Of a DNA stretch of 64,000 nucleotides, positions 23,880 to 33,081 are shown piece after piece (position 1 is the stretch's first letter; every line of letters starts with the position of its first letter). This stretch comes from CAZYVU01 sp964651435 (lineage in GTDB: Bacteria > Desulfobacterota > Syntrophorhabdia > Syntrophorhabdales > CAYQXL01), in contig CAZYVU010000001.1 of assembly GCA_964651435.1 (NCBI GenBank), positions 1-64,000 on the forward strand. Direction: 5' to 3'. The position numbers were made by a program, and so were the translations under genes. Below the pieces are notes generated by a model. That model saw nothing but the letters and a program-made list of their open reading frames with translations, was not told where the DNA came from and made no database searches.

Positions 23880-26800
23880 AAGCTCTTCTTATCTCCCTGG
23901 CCGTGGTCCTGGCTGTCGTAGCCGGGGCTGCCGTCATAGCGGCCAACAACCTTGCCGCAACCATCTCCTACATCCTGACGCGGGGTACGGGCCTCGATGT
24001 TTCCATAGAAAAGGCCGACATGGGTTTTCGCCAGGGGCAGGCGGAGCTGTACCTCCAGGGCCTTGCCCTTCGCGGTGCCTTGTCCGGCACCGTCAGGGAC
24101 TGCCGATTGGTCGTTCCTGTCGGGCTGCCCATAGCCCTTCAGGAGGTCCTTATTTCGGATTTTACGGCGGTGATAGAAGAAGGGACGGGTGGCGGCAGCT
24201 TCCCTTCCGTCGTGCCGGTCACGCTCTTGAAGGCGGAAAAGGGGCTCGTCACATACAAGGGCCGGGCGTACGCGGTGACGGAAGGCATGGTGCAGAACCT
24301 TTCGAGCCGGGGGGAGTTCTCCTTCTCGGGACAAATCAGCGAAGAGACCCTCAAGACACGGCTCGCTGTCCGCGGAAAGGGCTCGTACAGAAAAAAACGC
24401 ATCGAGGCGGAGGGCCGGTATGACCTGGAGGGCTTCGCCCTTGCCACCCTGGCCGCCAAATACCTGTCCGGTGCGGCCATCGCCAATGGGTCCTTCACCT
24501 ACCGCGATGAACGGTTCTCAGCGCAGGGGCCTTTGCAGGTGGAAGACTTCCGGCTAACGGCCGGTTTTCTCGCCGCCCCCCTCTCAATAAACCGGCTTGA
24601 GGGAACCCTGGAGGTTTTGATGGAAGGGGGCAGGGGCACCGTCACCGTATCGGGCGTCTCTTTTCTTGAGACCGCTTTTACCGTACACAACCATATCGAA
24701 GGTCGGAGATTCGAAGGACTGGAGATTCTGTCCGGCTTCTTTGCCACCGGGGAGCTCCTCCGCCGCCTCAGGCTCGATGGCGTGGCCAAAAGGCCTGAGA
24801 CACTGAAAGGCTCCGTCACCGGCGGCGAGGTGAGCATAAAGCGCCTCGCCTATGCCCCGGCCAAGCCCTTTGTTCTTGAAATGGATATACGTGACGTTGC
24901 CTTCGCTTATGGAAAGAGCATGGTGGAGGCGGTGGGGGGGAGGCTGACCCTACATGGCAAAAACCTATCAGTGGCCGACGGCAAGGCCAGAATCGGCAAC
25001 AGCTCATTCTCCGGCGTGGAGGGCGCAACAGCCCTGGGAGGCGATAAAGGGCTATCCTTTAGGGCCCGCTACGATGTTGATCTGAGGGACCTCCCTGCGC
25101 TCCTTTCCGAGGCGCCGAGGGGCGACCTGACGTTTCTGGCCGGAACGACGCAAGGCACCCTCAGCCTGCGGCAGGCGCCGGGGCAGGAGCCCACACTTTC
25201 GGGCACAGGGTTCCTGAACGGCGCGGACCTGCTCTTCCGGGAGGTTCGCCTCTCGGCATCGGGGCTTTACCGGTTCGCCGGAGAGGCGATAACCCTCGAT
25301 CCGCTCACGGTGGGACGTGCAGGATCGGAGGTTATCGTTCGCGGCACATGGAGCAAGGACGCAAAGGATCTTGCGCTTGCCGGCACCGTGGATGTCACGG
25401 ATGGCCGGTGGCCTCCCCTGTCATGCATGGGCCTTAAGGGCCGCGCCGGCATCGACCTGAAGCTTGTGGCGGTCCCCGGCAAGGCACGCGTTACCGGCAG
25501 GCTCGACCTTACAGGTCTGGGCGTTGCGGTTCCGGACATGCTGAGAAAGGAGGTGGGCACACCGGCCGAGCTGCAGGTGGACGTAACAAGAACGCCGGAG
25601 CTTCTCGTTTTTGACCGGCTCGATTGCACCATGCCGTCCCTCGACGTAACGGCGCAGGGGTCCTTCGACGGCAGCTCCATCCCCTATCTTTCCGTTACCG
25701 TCCGGTCCGATGACCTGAGGCCCCCGGCAAGGCTCTTTCTCATCGACAGCGATGTGGAGGGCCGCCTGTCGGCCGATCTGTCCGCTCGGGACGTTCGGCT
25801 CCCCCTCACAGGGCTTCCGCTCCTCGACGGTTCCATAGACGTAGAAAACGGCTTTGCGAGGCTGCCGGGCTTGAAACAGCCCCTGGAAGGGATCCATCTT
25901 TCCGCCAGGTTTGATGGCGGCAACGCCACAGCTCGCCTTACGGGCCTCCGGTGCGGTAAAACGGTCGTCAATGCGGGGGAGCTTAGCGTCATCGATCCCG
26001 AACGGCCGCGCTTTGGCCTCAGCCTTGACTTCGAGAGCATCGATGCGGCCGATTTCAAGGGCACCGGGGAGACCTCCTTTCCGACGATCGAGGAGAACAG
26101 CCTCGCGTCACGGGCCGAGGGCAACCTAAGCATCACGGCAAAGCATATCCACGCCGGCCCGCTATCGGCTGCCGATGCGGTTTTCAAGGGATCCTTCCGT
26201 CGCGGCACCCTACACGTTGAGTCGCTCAAGGGAGACGTCATGGGAGGGGCAGCAGACATTAAGGGCTTTCTCGGCTTTGCGCCCCCCTCACCGTCCATCA
26301 CCCTCGCCGGGCAAATATCCGATGCCAAGAGCGGCAATTTCCTCCAGGCCCTGGGAACAAAGGGCGAAATCGTTGCCGGCCCCACTACGTTAACGGGTGC
26401 GCTCTCGACGAGCGGAAGCGAGCCTCCGGCCCTGGTAAGCCATCTAACGGGCAACCTGACCCTGGAGAGCTCCGCTGGGGTCGTAGGCCAGTGGCATCTT
26501 CTGTCCAAACTCCTGGCGGTCCTGACGCTCAACCTCGAAGAGCTGGCGCCGGACAAATGGAGCGCCAAGGCGGAGGGTCTTACGTTTCGGCGTATCGGCG
26601 CAACGTTTACCGTGTCGCAAGGCGTCTTCCATACGGACAATTTCGTTATCGACAGCCCCTCCATGGTCATCACAGGCACAGGAGATATAGACGCGCCGCG
26701 GCGGCAGATCGACGGCACCGTCGCCGTTTCGCCATTGACGGGCATCGACACGACCATCGGCAGAATCCCCCTTCTTGGCGAACTTCTCACGGGAGATGAC

Positions 26801-26947
26801 AAAGGGCTCTTTTATTTGACGTACCGGATCAAAGGGCCCCTGGAGGACCCGGAGATCACGAAGGGAATAGGAACGGGCCTTGGAAGCCAGGCCGTGGACT
26901 TTTTGAAGCGCCTCTTCCTCGCCCCGTTCCAGAGGAGCAGTCCATGA
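23876..26947 (+). CDS. Large AsmA-like/YhdP-type envelope protein
   Basis: The 1023 residues have one N-terminal membrane anchor (~3-25). A long beta-rich body, typical of the bridge-like lipid-transport family (AsmA, YhdP, TamB), follows. The C-terminal AsmA-like region reads DNFVIDSPSMVITGTGDIDA, then VAVSPLTGIDTTIGRIPLLGELLTG. Such proteins are thought to carry phospholipids between inner and outer membrane. The GTG start overlaps the comF stop (GTGA). The body contains no recognisable motif beyond the family. Confidence 0.85.
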   Translation: MKALLISLAVVLAVVAGAAVIAANNLAATISYILTRGTGLDVSIEKADMGFRQGQAELYLQGLALRGALSGTVRDCRLVVPVGLPIALQEVLISDFTAVIEEGTGGGSFPSVVPVTLLKAEKGLVTYKGRAYAVTEGMVQNLSSRGEFSFSGQISEETLKTRLAVRGKGSYRKKRIEAEGRYDLEGFALATLAAKYLSGAAIANGSFTYRDERFSAQGPLQVEDFRLTAGFLAAPLSINRLEGTLEVLMEGGRGTVTVSGVSFLETAFTVHNHIEGRRFEGLEILSGFFATGELLRRLRLDGVAKRPETLKGSVTGGEVSIKRLAYAPAKPFVLEMDIRDVAFAYGKSMVEAVGGRLTLHGKNLSVADGKARIGNSSFSGVEGATALGGDKGLSFRARYDVDLRDLPALLSEAPRGDLTFLAGTTQGTLSLRQAPGQEPTLSGTGFLNGADLLFREVRLSASGLYRFAGEAITLDPLTVGRAGSEVIVRGTWSKDAKDLALAGTVDVTDGRWPPLSCMGLKGRAGIDLKLVAVPGKARVTGRLDLTGLGVAVPDMLRKEVGTPAELQVDVTRTPELLVFDRLDCTMPSLDVTAQGSFDGSSIPYLSVTVRSDDLRPPARLFLIDSDVEGRLSADLSARDVRLPLTGLPLLDGSIDVENGFARLPGLKQPLEGIHLSARFDGGNATARLTGLRCGKTVVNAGELSVIDPERPRFGLSLDFESIDAADFKGTGETSFPTIEENSLASRAEGNLSITAKHIHAGPLSAADAVFKGSFRRGTLHVESLKGDVMGGAADIKGFLGFAPPSPSITLAGQISDAKSGNFLQALGTKGEIVAGPTTLTGALSTSGSEPPALVSHLTGNLTLESSAGVVGQWHLLSKLLAVLTLNLEELAPDKWSAKAEGLTFRRIGATFTVSQGVFHTDNFVIDSPSMVITGTGDIDAPRRQIDGTVAVSPLTGIDTTIGRIPLLGELLTGDDKGLFYLTYRIKGPLEDPEITKGIGTGLGSQAVDFLKRLFLAPFQRSSP

Positions 26948-27840
26948 AAATAGGTATCATCGGTGCCGGAAAGGTGGGCATCGCGTTGGGCTCGGCACTG
27001 CAAAACAAGGGATTCGACATCGCGGCCCTGGCCGACGTGCGGGGAGAGAGGGCCTTTGCGAATGCCTCGGCCTTCCTGGGGTGCGAGACGCGCTATACGA
27101 CCGACAATGCCGAGGTGGTGCGCCGCTCAGACGTTGTGGCCATAACGACGCAGGACCGGGCCATTGCCGGCGTGGTCGCAGAGCTGAATGGAAAGATAGA
27201 CCGTTTCCAGGGTACCGTCATCTTCCACACGAGCGGCGCCGATCCTTCGAGCATCCTCGCGCCCCTTGACGCAAAGGGCGCCCTGCTCGGATCCCTGCAC
27301 CCGCTCCAAACCTTCCCCGACATAGAGAGCGCCATCGCCGTGCTTCCGCGCACCTTCATTTTCATCGAGGGCATGGAGGGGGCACTTCCCGTGCTCGAGC
27401 AGATCGGTCAGGCAATCGGCCACCGAGTGCTCCGGATAGACGCGGATCACAAGACCCTGTACCACCTATCTGCCGTCTTCGTCTGCAACCTCATGTGCGC
27501 CCTCTTTTTCTCCGCCGAAGGGGTCATGAAGAAGATCGGCATAGAGTTCGCCCCTTTTCTTCCCATCATCCATGCCACCCTGGACAATATCGAGAGGCAG
27601 GGGCCGCTGCGATCGCTCACCGGGCCGATCGTGAGGGGCGACGCAAAGACCGTCGAGGCTCACCTTGAGGCCCTGGGGGACATGGCTCTTCACAGGGATG
27701 TCTACCGCGCCCTCTCGAGGGTGGCCCGGGAGATGAGCCGGCAGCGGGGCGGCATGCCGGAAGAAACGATGAAACGACTGAATGACCTACTGGAGGGAGT
27801 CGATGATAGAGAAGGCTGTGCAAAAACTGAAGGAAAGTGA
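26944..27840 (+). CDS. Rossmann-like DUF2520 oxidoreductase-type protein
   Basis: The 298 residues have an NAD(P)-binding N-terminus (MKIGIIGAGKVGIALGSAL) and a helical C-terminal DUF2520 domain (~150-285; LYHLSAVFVCNLMCALF, GPIVRGDAKTVEAHL). The fold resembles F420-dependent NADP reductases and ketopantoate reductases; substrate unknown. It overlaps the preceding AsmA-like gene by 4 bases and the sirtuin gene by 38. Confidence 0.88.
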   Translation: MKIGIIGAGKVGIALGSALQNKGFDIAALADVRGERAFANASAFLGCETRYTTDNAEVVRRSDVVAITTQDRAIAGVVAELNGKIDRFQGTVIFHTSGADPSSILAPLDAKGALLGSLHPLQTFPDIESAIAVLPRTFIFIEGMEGALPVLEQIGQAIGHRVLRIDADHKTLYHLSAVFVCNLMCALFFSAEGVMKKIGIEFAPFLPIIHATLDNIERQGPLRSLTGPIVRGDAKTVEAHLEALGDMALHRDVYRALSRVAREMSRQRGGMPEETMKRLNDLLEGVDDREGCAKTEGK

Positions 27841-28546
27841 ATTCCTCGTAGTGATCACGGGGGCAGGCATATCGGCGGAAAGTGGTATCCCCACCTTTCG
27901 GGGCGACGACGGCCTCTGGAAGACCTACCGGGCCGAGGAGCTGGCCACGCCCTGGGCCTTCGACCGCGACCCCCGAACGGTCTGGGAGTGGTATGACTGG
28001 CGGAGGGGCATCATCGGCAAGGCAGAGCCCAATCCGGGCCATGTGGCGATCAAGGCGCTGGAGGACCTGACGGGCCGTTTTCTGCTCATCACGCAGAATG
28101 TCGATGGCCTCCACGGGCGCACCGGCGTCAGGCATATGGTAGAGATTCACGGCAACCTCTGGCGGGTGCGGTGCCTTAAAGAAGGGAAGACGAGCATGCT
28201 CTATGATTGGCCGCTCACGGACATCCCTCCGGTCTGCGGTTGCGGGGGTCTCCTGAGGCCCGATGTGGTCTGGTTCGGTGAATCGATGCCCACGTTGGCG
28301 ATGGAAGAATGTTACAACGCCCTGAGCGCCTGCGACACCCTCATCGTCGCGGGCACGTCGGGCGTCGTCTACCCCGTTGCATCCTTCCCCGAAACCGTCA
28401 AGGCCCGGGGCGGCTTCGTCATCGAGGTAAACCTGGAGCCCACTCCCATTACCAGCGTTGCCCACGTCTCGCTCTTCGGCAAATGCGGTGACATCCTGCC
28501 GGCCATCGTTGCCGGTCTCAGAGGATTGGCCGCGGAGGCCTTATGA
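27803..28546 (+). CDS. cobB: Sir2-family NAD-dependent protein deacylase
   Basis: This enzyme removes acyl groups from lysines with NAD cleavage to nicotinamide and O-acyl-ADP-ribose. The 247 residues carry TGAGISAESGIPTFRG, TQNVDGLHGRTG and EIHGNLWRVRC. The usual zinc C-x2-C pairs are altered: only RCLKEGK and CGCGG remain, so zinc binding is probably incomplete or rearranged. P-D-V-V-W-F-G-E follows. ATG 27803 has GGAGGGAG just upstream. It is coupled (ATGA) to the exported 2H phosphoesterase. Confidence 0.92.
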   Translation: MIEKAVQKLKESEFLVVITGAGISAESGIPTFRGDDGLWKTYRAEELATPWAFDRDPRTVWEWYDWRRGIIGKAEPNPGHVAIKALEDLTGRFLLITQNVDGLHGRTGVRHMVEIHGNLWRVRCLKEGKTSMLYDWPLTDIPPVCGCGGLLRPDVVWFGESMPTLAMEECYNALSACDTLIVAGTSGVVYPVASFPETVKARGGFVIEVNLEPTPITSVAHVSLFGKCGDILPAIVAGLRGLAAEAL

Positions 28547-29301
28547 ACGCAAAGGGCCTTGTTCAGGCCTTTTGTCTTGTCGTTGCAGCGCTCGTGGCCT
28601 TGGTCGGTCCTGCCCTGGGAGCAGGCGGGGCCCAGGCGTCGCAAGCAATTTCGGCGGCCGGGAGGACAAAGGATTTTTCCGTGTGGCTCATACCCCGACA
28701 GGATGAGCGCAACTATGCTCACTTCCAGAGGTGCATCGAAGACCTGTCAAGCCGGCACGGAATCCCGGCCAAGGATGTTTTTGTGCCCCATGTTACGATC
28801 TACTGGGGGAGGTCCACGGACGTAAGTCTTCGCAGCATTGCCGGAAAAATTAAAAGGATTGCGGCGACCAGCAAACCCATTACGCTGACCGTTGCGGGGA
28901 TGGGCGCAACGAGAGAGCGGTTTAAGTCGCTCTTTCTCACCTTTACAACAGAACCGATGTTGCACAAGTGGTCAGGAGAGATAGGCAGAGTCCGGGGCGT
29001 CCGGAAGACCGGGTATGTGCTCGCGCCCCACCTGAGCTTGTTCTATCCTCAGCGGGACAGAGAGATGCCCTTCAGCGAAAAGGCTGCAACGATGAACTAC
29101 GTAGCCGAGCGGTATGGAGGACCCCTTCAGTGGTTCACCGGGCAGTATTCGCCGACCCGTGAGTTCGACAAGGGATACACAATCCTGTTCGACAGGATTC
29201 AGCTCAGAAGGGAAGACGATGAAAACGAGGTAGGCACATGGGTGCTCATGAACGAGTACACCCTGGGCGGCACGGAAAAGCATACCGCCGAGACGCCCTG
29301 A
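28543..29301 (+). CDS. Exported 2H phosphoesterase-like protein
   Basis: The 252 residues have a Sec signal peptide (~1-30). Two H-x-[T/S] motifs are spaced as in the 2H (LigT/CPDase) superfamily: H83-V-T85 in VPHVTIYWG and H163-L-S165 in APHLSLFYP. 2H enzymes cleave or ligate cyclic phosphates such as 2',3'-cyclic RNA ends or ADP-ribose 1'',2''-cyclic phosphate. Export is unusual for this superfamily, since most members are cytosolic. It is coupled to the sirtuin gene. The substrate is unknown. Confidence 0.75.
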   Translation: MNAKGLVQAFCLVVAALVALVGPALGAGGAQASQAISAAGRTKDFSVWLIPRQDERNYAHFQRCIEDLSSRHGIPAKDVFVPHVTIYWGRSTDVSLRSIAGKIKRIAATSKPITLTVAGMGATRERFKSLFLTFTTEPMLHKWSGEIGRVRGVRKTGYVLAPHLSLFYPQRDREMPFSEKAATMNYVAERYGGPLQWFTGQYSPTREFDKGYTILFDRIQLRREDDENEVGTWVLMNEYTLGGTEKHTAETP

Positions 29302-29338
29302 TCCCTTTCGGCAGTTGTCGGCGCAGAGAGGCGATGGG

Positions 29339-30067
29339 TCAGGAATTGCCCTTTTCGAAAAAGGCCCGCACCTCCTCCCTCCTGCCGCAGGAGCGGGCCC
29401 CTTCAGGGCAGGGTCCGGAAACACAGGGAGGGCCTGCGTGCCCAAAAATGGTGGGCGCCAGGGGCCTCACAAGGTTCAGCATGGCCAGCGACATGGCGCG
29501 AATCTCCCACTGGGCCCGGTTGCAGAGCCGTTGGCTGAAGAAGTGAAGGAGCTCCCGGGCATTCATGGTAATCATGATCTTTGTCTCCGTCGCGTTGGGC
29601 AGGACGAACCGGCCGTCTTCCCGCGCCCGCTCAGCCGGGAAGCCTTTTTGCATCAGCCCGCCGACAAGGCGGCCGTAGGATGCTTGCGCGGCATCCATTG
29701 CGGCCGCGAAGAGGGCCCTCAGCTCCTCGTCCTCCCTGATGGACGGCGGCACGACGTAGTCGAACTGCTCCTCGCCCACATACCGCTGGGACTGCTGGCT
29801 GTATGACGCAAGGCGGTGCCGGACCAGCTGGTGCGAGCATGCCCTCGATATGCCCTCCACGACAAAGGTGAACGACGTATGCTCCACCGGGCTCAGATGC
29901 CCCACGGACGTAAGCTTCTCCAGAAATGCACGCTCATCACGCTCCGAAACCGCCGCAAGGATCTCCTCCCCGTCTGCGGCACTGTAGCAAAGCCTGGCGG
30001 CGGCACTAACCGTCCTCTCCGGCTCCGGGCTGTAGCTCACAAGCATAACCTTTAATCGCGCTTCCAT
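29339..30067 (-). CDS. thyX: Flavin-dependent thymidylate synthase ThyX
   Basis: This enzyme makes dTMP from dUMP using methylene-THF, FAD and NADPH. The signature is R-H-R-x-x-S-x(5)-S-x-R in RHRLASYSQQSQRY. The 242 residues also show VEHTSFTFVVEGISRAC and NARELLHFFSQRLCNRAQWEIR. ATG 30067 is chosen (GGGAG five bases upstream), and GTG 30073 is in frame. The C-terminal Cys-containing tail is longer than in many ThyX. No thyA is present in the window. Confidence 0.95.
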   Translation of the reverse strand: MEARLKVMLVSYSPEPERTVSAAARLCYSAADGEEILAAVSERDERAFLEKLTSVGHLSPVEHTSFTFVVEGISRACSHQLVRHRLASYSQQSQRYVGEEQFDYVVPPSIREDEELRALFAAAMDAAQASYGRLVGGLMQKGFPAERAREDGRFVLPNATETKIMITMNARELLHFFSQRLCNRAQWEIRAMSLAMLNLVRPLAPTIFGHAGPPCVSGPCPEGARSCGRREEVRAFFEKGNS

Positions 30068-30097
30068 GAACACTCCCTTCCTCTGCGGAACAGGCGC

Positions 30098-30469
30098 TCA
30101 CACCTCTACGCCTCGTCCCCTCAGCTCTTCCGTTTTCTTCTTAGAGCACTCTTCGCAGCGAAACTCGGGATGGGCATCCCTCGTTCTGTCGTAATCCTTC
30201 GCCTTGACGATCCTGTATCCCCGCGATTGCCGCCCGCAGTCAACACAAACGACAATTTCCTTCACCTCCCACTGCGTGGCAAGGTGCTCCGAGGTGAAGA
30301 TGAACTTGTCTACCCAGAAGAAGATAAGTCCTCCGATAAGATTGGCGACAACCGTTGCCGTAATCCTGTCCATAGACGAGAGAACGAAAAGGACTCCGGC
30401 CAATATGGGGGTGGAAAGCTGCCACCGCAGCAGATAGAGTCCGTACCGTCGCACATTCACCCGTGTCAT
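30098..30469 (-). CDS. Membrane zinc-ribbon protein (GtrA-like segment)
   Basis: The 123 residues have two hydrophobic helices (~18-35 and 38-57; VVANLIGGLIFFWVDKFIF resembles half of a GtrA domain). A cytoplasmic zinc ribbon with CVDC and CEEC follows, and a charged tail closes the protein. The zinc ribbon after a GtrA-like half is uncommon. It is preceded by the 450-base gap 30470-30919, in which I see no convincing gene. The gap holds an A/T-rich stretch and a possible degraded coding remnant near 30482-30570. Confidence 0.65.
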   Translation of the reverse strand: MTRVNVRRYGLYLLRWQLSTPILAGVLFVLSSMDRITATVVANLIGGLIFFWVDKFIFTSEHLATQWEVKEIVVCVDCGRQSRGYRIVKAKDYDRTRDAHPEFRCEECSKKKTEELRGRGVEV

Positions 30470-30919
30470 GGGGGCCTCCTTTCAGTGCGGGATATCGATT
30501 TCATTAGTATCGAGCCCCTCTTCGGGCAATTCGATCTTCAGGGCCCCATGCCGCGCCGGTAAAGCTTCTCTCCTTCTCCCATTTCGACACGGCTTGAGGG
30601 ATTACCTGGATCACGCTGGCCAGGTTGATTTGTTGAGGTCCTGGTTCTCGCGGAGTATAACGTATTGTGCACCCTGCTTCCGTAGGCATATACGTATCCT
30701 ATTACAAAATTGGCCGCCGCTCAATGTAGCGGGGGTTCCAATAGATCAACCGCCGGGTGGGGGAAGGGGAATCGGGACCGCAATTCAGGTGTAATTTATG
30801 GTATGATGGCTTTTGTCTTCAAGCACCGATGGGAGACGCTAACAAAGAACCGGTCCAAGGGAGCAGAACTTTGGTTGACGTTTGTTTACCGTTTCTGAAG
30901 CAAGGGCCGGGAGATATGC

Positions 30920-32431
30920 ATGCCCTTTGATATTCGGACGCTCATCCTCGTCATCAGCATCACCCACGTCATCCAGTTCGTCATTTTTTCCTACCAATAC
31001 ACCATGAACAAGAGCTATCAGGGGATCGGATGGTGGCTCCTGTGGAGCGCCTCCGAGATAGCAGGGTTTATCTTCATCCTCCTCAGGCAAATCCCCTCAA
31101 TCCATGTGGCGGCAATAATCGGCCAGAACACCATGATTATTCTTGGTGTTGTCTTTCTCTATATCGGCATCATGCGGTTCTTTGACAGGAAGGAGAACGT
31201 GCCGGCCATTTCCCTCATTTTCGGTGCCTTCCTTGTAACCTTCCTGTATTTCATCTTGGTCCACGACGACATCCTGATACGGGGCATCATTATATCGGCA
31301 ACCCTTGCCGCCGTCTCATTTCTGTCCGCCCACGCCCTTCTTTTTCACAGACCCTCTTCTCTGGCCATATCCGCCAACTTTACGGCCGCCTTCTTTCTTG
31401 CGCACGGCTCTGTCTTTGCTGTCCGTTCCATCATGGTCCTGAAAGACGAGGCCAGTTCGAATCCTTTCGCCGCTACGCCCTTGAATGTTGTCACATACGT
31501 AGACGCCATGGTGGTCGGCATTGTGTGGACCTTCGCCCTCATATTCATGATCAACCAGAGGCTGAACGCGGAAATGAGGGAAGCAAAGGAAGAGGTGGAG
31601 CTGGTTTTTAACACGAGCCCCGACGCAGCCGTCATTTCCCGCTTAAGCGACGGCTTCATCGTCTATGCCAATGAGGGTTTTACCACCCTTTCGGGCTTTA
31701 CCCACCAGGAATCGATTGGGCGAACCTCTCTTGACATAAATATCTGGAAGAATCCTGAAGATCGCCAAAAGATTATCGGCCTCCTCCGCGAAAAGGGCTC
31801 GGTGGCGAACTTTGAATCCCAGTTTCAGAGAAAGGATGGCGGGCTGTTCAACGGCCTGGTGTCTGCCAACATCATTAATCTGCAAAAGATACCGCACATT
31901 ATCACCGTCACCCGCGATATCACCGAGCGCAAACAAATGGAAGAAAAGCTCAAGGCCATGTCCCTGACGGACGAATTGACAGGCCTTTACAACCGCAGGG
32001 GATTTCTCGCCCTTGCCGAGCAGCAGCTAAAAATTGCAGAGCGGACAAGAAAGGGGATGCTGCTCTTTTTTGCCGATCTTGACAAGATGAAGCTCGTAAA
32101 CGATACGCTGGGTCACATGGAGGGGGACAACGCCCTCCTTGAGGTCGCCTCGGTTCTGAAGGAGGCGTTCAGGGACTCCGACATTATAGGACGGATAGGC
32201 GGTGATGAATTCGCCGTTCTCGCCATCGAGGCCAGGGTCGAGGCCAGGGAGCTCTTTGTTCAGCGTCTTCAAGCCGTTCTCGCTGCACACAACGGGACCG
32301 AAAGGCCCTATCAGCTCTCCCTGAGCGTAGGCATTGCCCATTATGACCCTCAGTGCCCGTCTTCTCTCGATAAGCTGATTGCCCAGGCCGACACCTCGAT
32401 GTATGAGGACAAAAGGAGAAAGGATAATTAA
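30920..32431 (+). CDS. Membrane PAS-GGDEF diguanylate cyclase
   Basis: The 503 residues start with seven hydrophobic helices (~5-212). A PAS domain (~218-335; VFNTSPDAAVISRLSDG.., ending in the PAC-like ITVTRDITERKQMEE) and a GGDEF domain (~340-500) follow. The active-site motif is intact (IGGDEFAVL), and the inhibitory I-site R-D-S-D lies five residues upstream, so c-di-GMP synthesis with product inhibition is expected. GGGAG precedes the ATG. It converges on the S26 peptidase gene with a 4-base overlap of the ends. The membrane part could sense a small molecule or redox state, which is unknown. Confidence 0.92.
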   Translation: MPFDIRTLILVISITHVIQFVIFSYQYTMNKSYQGIGWWLLWSASEIAGFIFILLRQIPSIHVAAIIGQNTMIILGVVFLYIGIMRFFDRKENVPAISLIFGAFLVTFLYFILVHDDILIRGIIISATLAAVSFLSAHALLFHRPSSLAISANFTAAFFLAHGSVFAVRSIMVLKDEASSNPFAATPLNVVTYVDAMVVGIVWTFALIFMINQRLNAEMREAKEEVELVFNTSPDAAVISRLSDGFIVYANEGFTTLSGFTHQESIGRTSLDINIWKNPEDRQKIIGLLREKGSVANFESQFQRKDGGLFNGLVSANIINLQKIPHIITVTRDITERKQMEEKLKAMSLTDELTGLYNRRGFLALAEQQLKIAERTRKGMLLFFADLDKMKLVNDTLGHMEGDNALLEVASVLKEAFRDSDIIGRIGGDEFAVLAIEARVEARELFVQRLQAVLAAHNGTERPYQLSLSVGIAHYDPQCPSSLDKLIAQADTSMYEDKRRKDN

Positions 32432-33081
32432 GAAGACGGGGCGCCGGAAACGGTATCGGTCGCCTGCCCGCCCCTGGGGAGGCTCGATTCTTTCACCCAC
32501 AACCTGAACGGCCTGCGGATACGCCACCGCTCCGAACCGGGAAGGAGCCTGCCCACCACCATCCCCCCCAGCAGAAGCCTTAACTCCGTCCCCTGCGGCC
32601 TCTTTAACGCAATAATGCGCATCCTCCTCTGCAGGGGAACGATCTGCGAGACGATGCCCTCCCTTGCCAGAAACTGATACCCCGGGCTCAGGAACCGGGC
32701 AAGGGGCCCCAACATCCCTTTGCGCAGACGAAGGAGCCGGAACCGAACATACCCCCCGCCGCCCCCACTGATGCTGATCCGCCTCGCCTGCCTTTCGACG
32801 GCGCGGACCTTGCCCACAATCCACGAAGGCTGCACAATCCACGGATCGACGAAACGATTGTTGTCGCCGCACGTTCTCAAGCCGGTCTGAGAGACGGAGA
32901 CGATGCGGTGCGTGATGCATTCCTTCGTCTCCGGCACCCGAAAGACAATGACATCACCGCGATGGGCCTGGAACGTCCCGGGCCCATCCAGGAGGAGCAG
33001 GTCTCCGGCCCTCACTGTGGGGTACATGCTGGGCCCGATGCAGTACATTGGCTCCGGTTGATGGGCCCGCTTCCGCGTCAC
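32428..33081 (-). CDS. S24/S26-family (Sec11/SipW-type) peptidase without membrane anchor
   Basis: The 217 residues carry the signal-peptidase box PMYCIGPSMYPTVRAGD with Ser18. His58 lies in ITHRIV, and Asp73 in CGDNN. This is the Ser-His-Asp arrangement of the archaeal/ER/SipW type rather than the bacterial Ser-Lys type. No N-terminal membrane helix is visible, and the C-terminal half (~105-217) is Arg-rich. GTG 33081 overlaps the HprK-like gene stop (GTGA). Peptidases of this kind sit in PqqD/radical-SAM peptide cassettes of anaerobes. A leader-processing role is inferred only. Confidence 0.78.
   Translation of the reverse strand: MTRKRAHQPEPMYCIGPSMYPTVRAGDLLLLDGPGTFQAHRGDVIVFRVPETKECITHRIVSVSQTGLRTCGDNNRFVDPWIVQPSWIVGKVRAVERQARRISISGGGGGYVRFRLLRLRKGMLGPLARFLSPGYQFLAREGIVSQIVPLQRRMRIIALKRPQGTELRLLLGGMVVGRLLPGSERWRIRRPFRLWVKESSLPRGGQATDTVSGAPSS

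Noticed and set aside
30482..30570. Minus-strand remnant reading ALKIELPEEGLDTNEIDIPH before a stop, similar to an Hsp20-like tail
   Set aside because: Only about 20 to 30 codons make sense, and a frameshift would be needed to extend it. This is too little to call a pseudogene.
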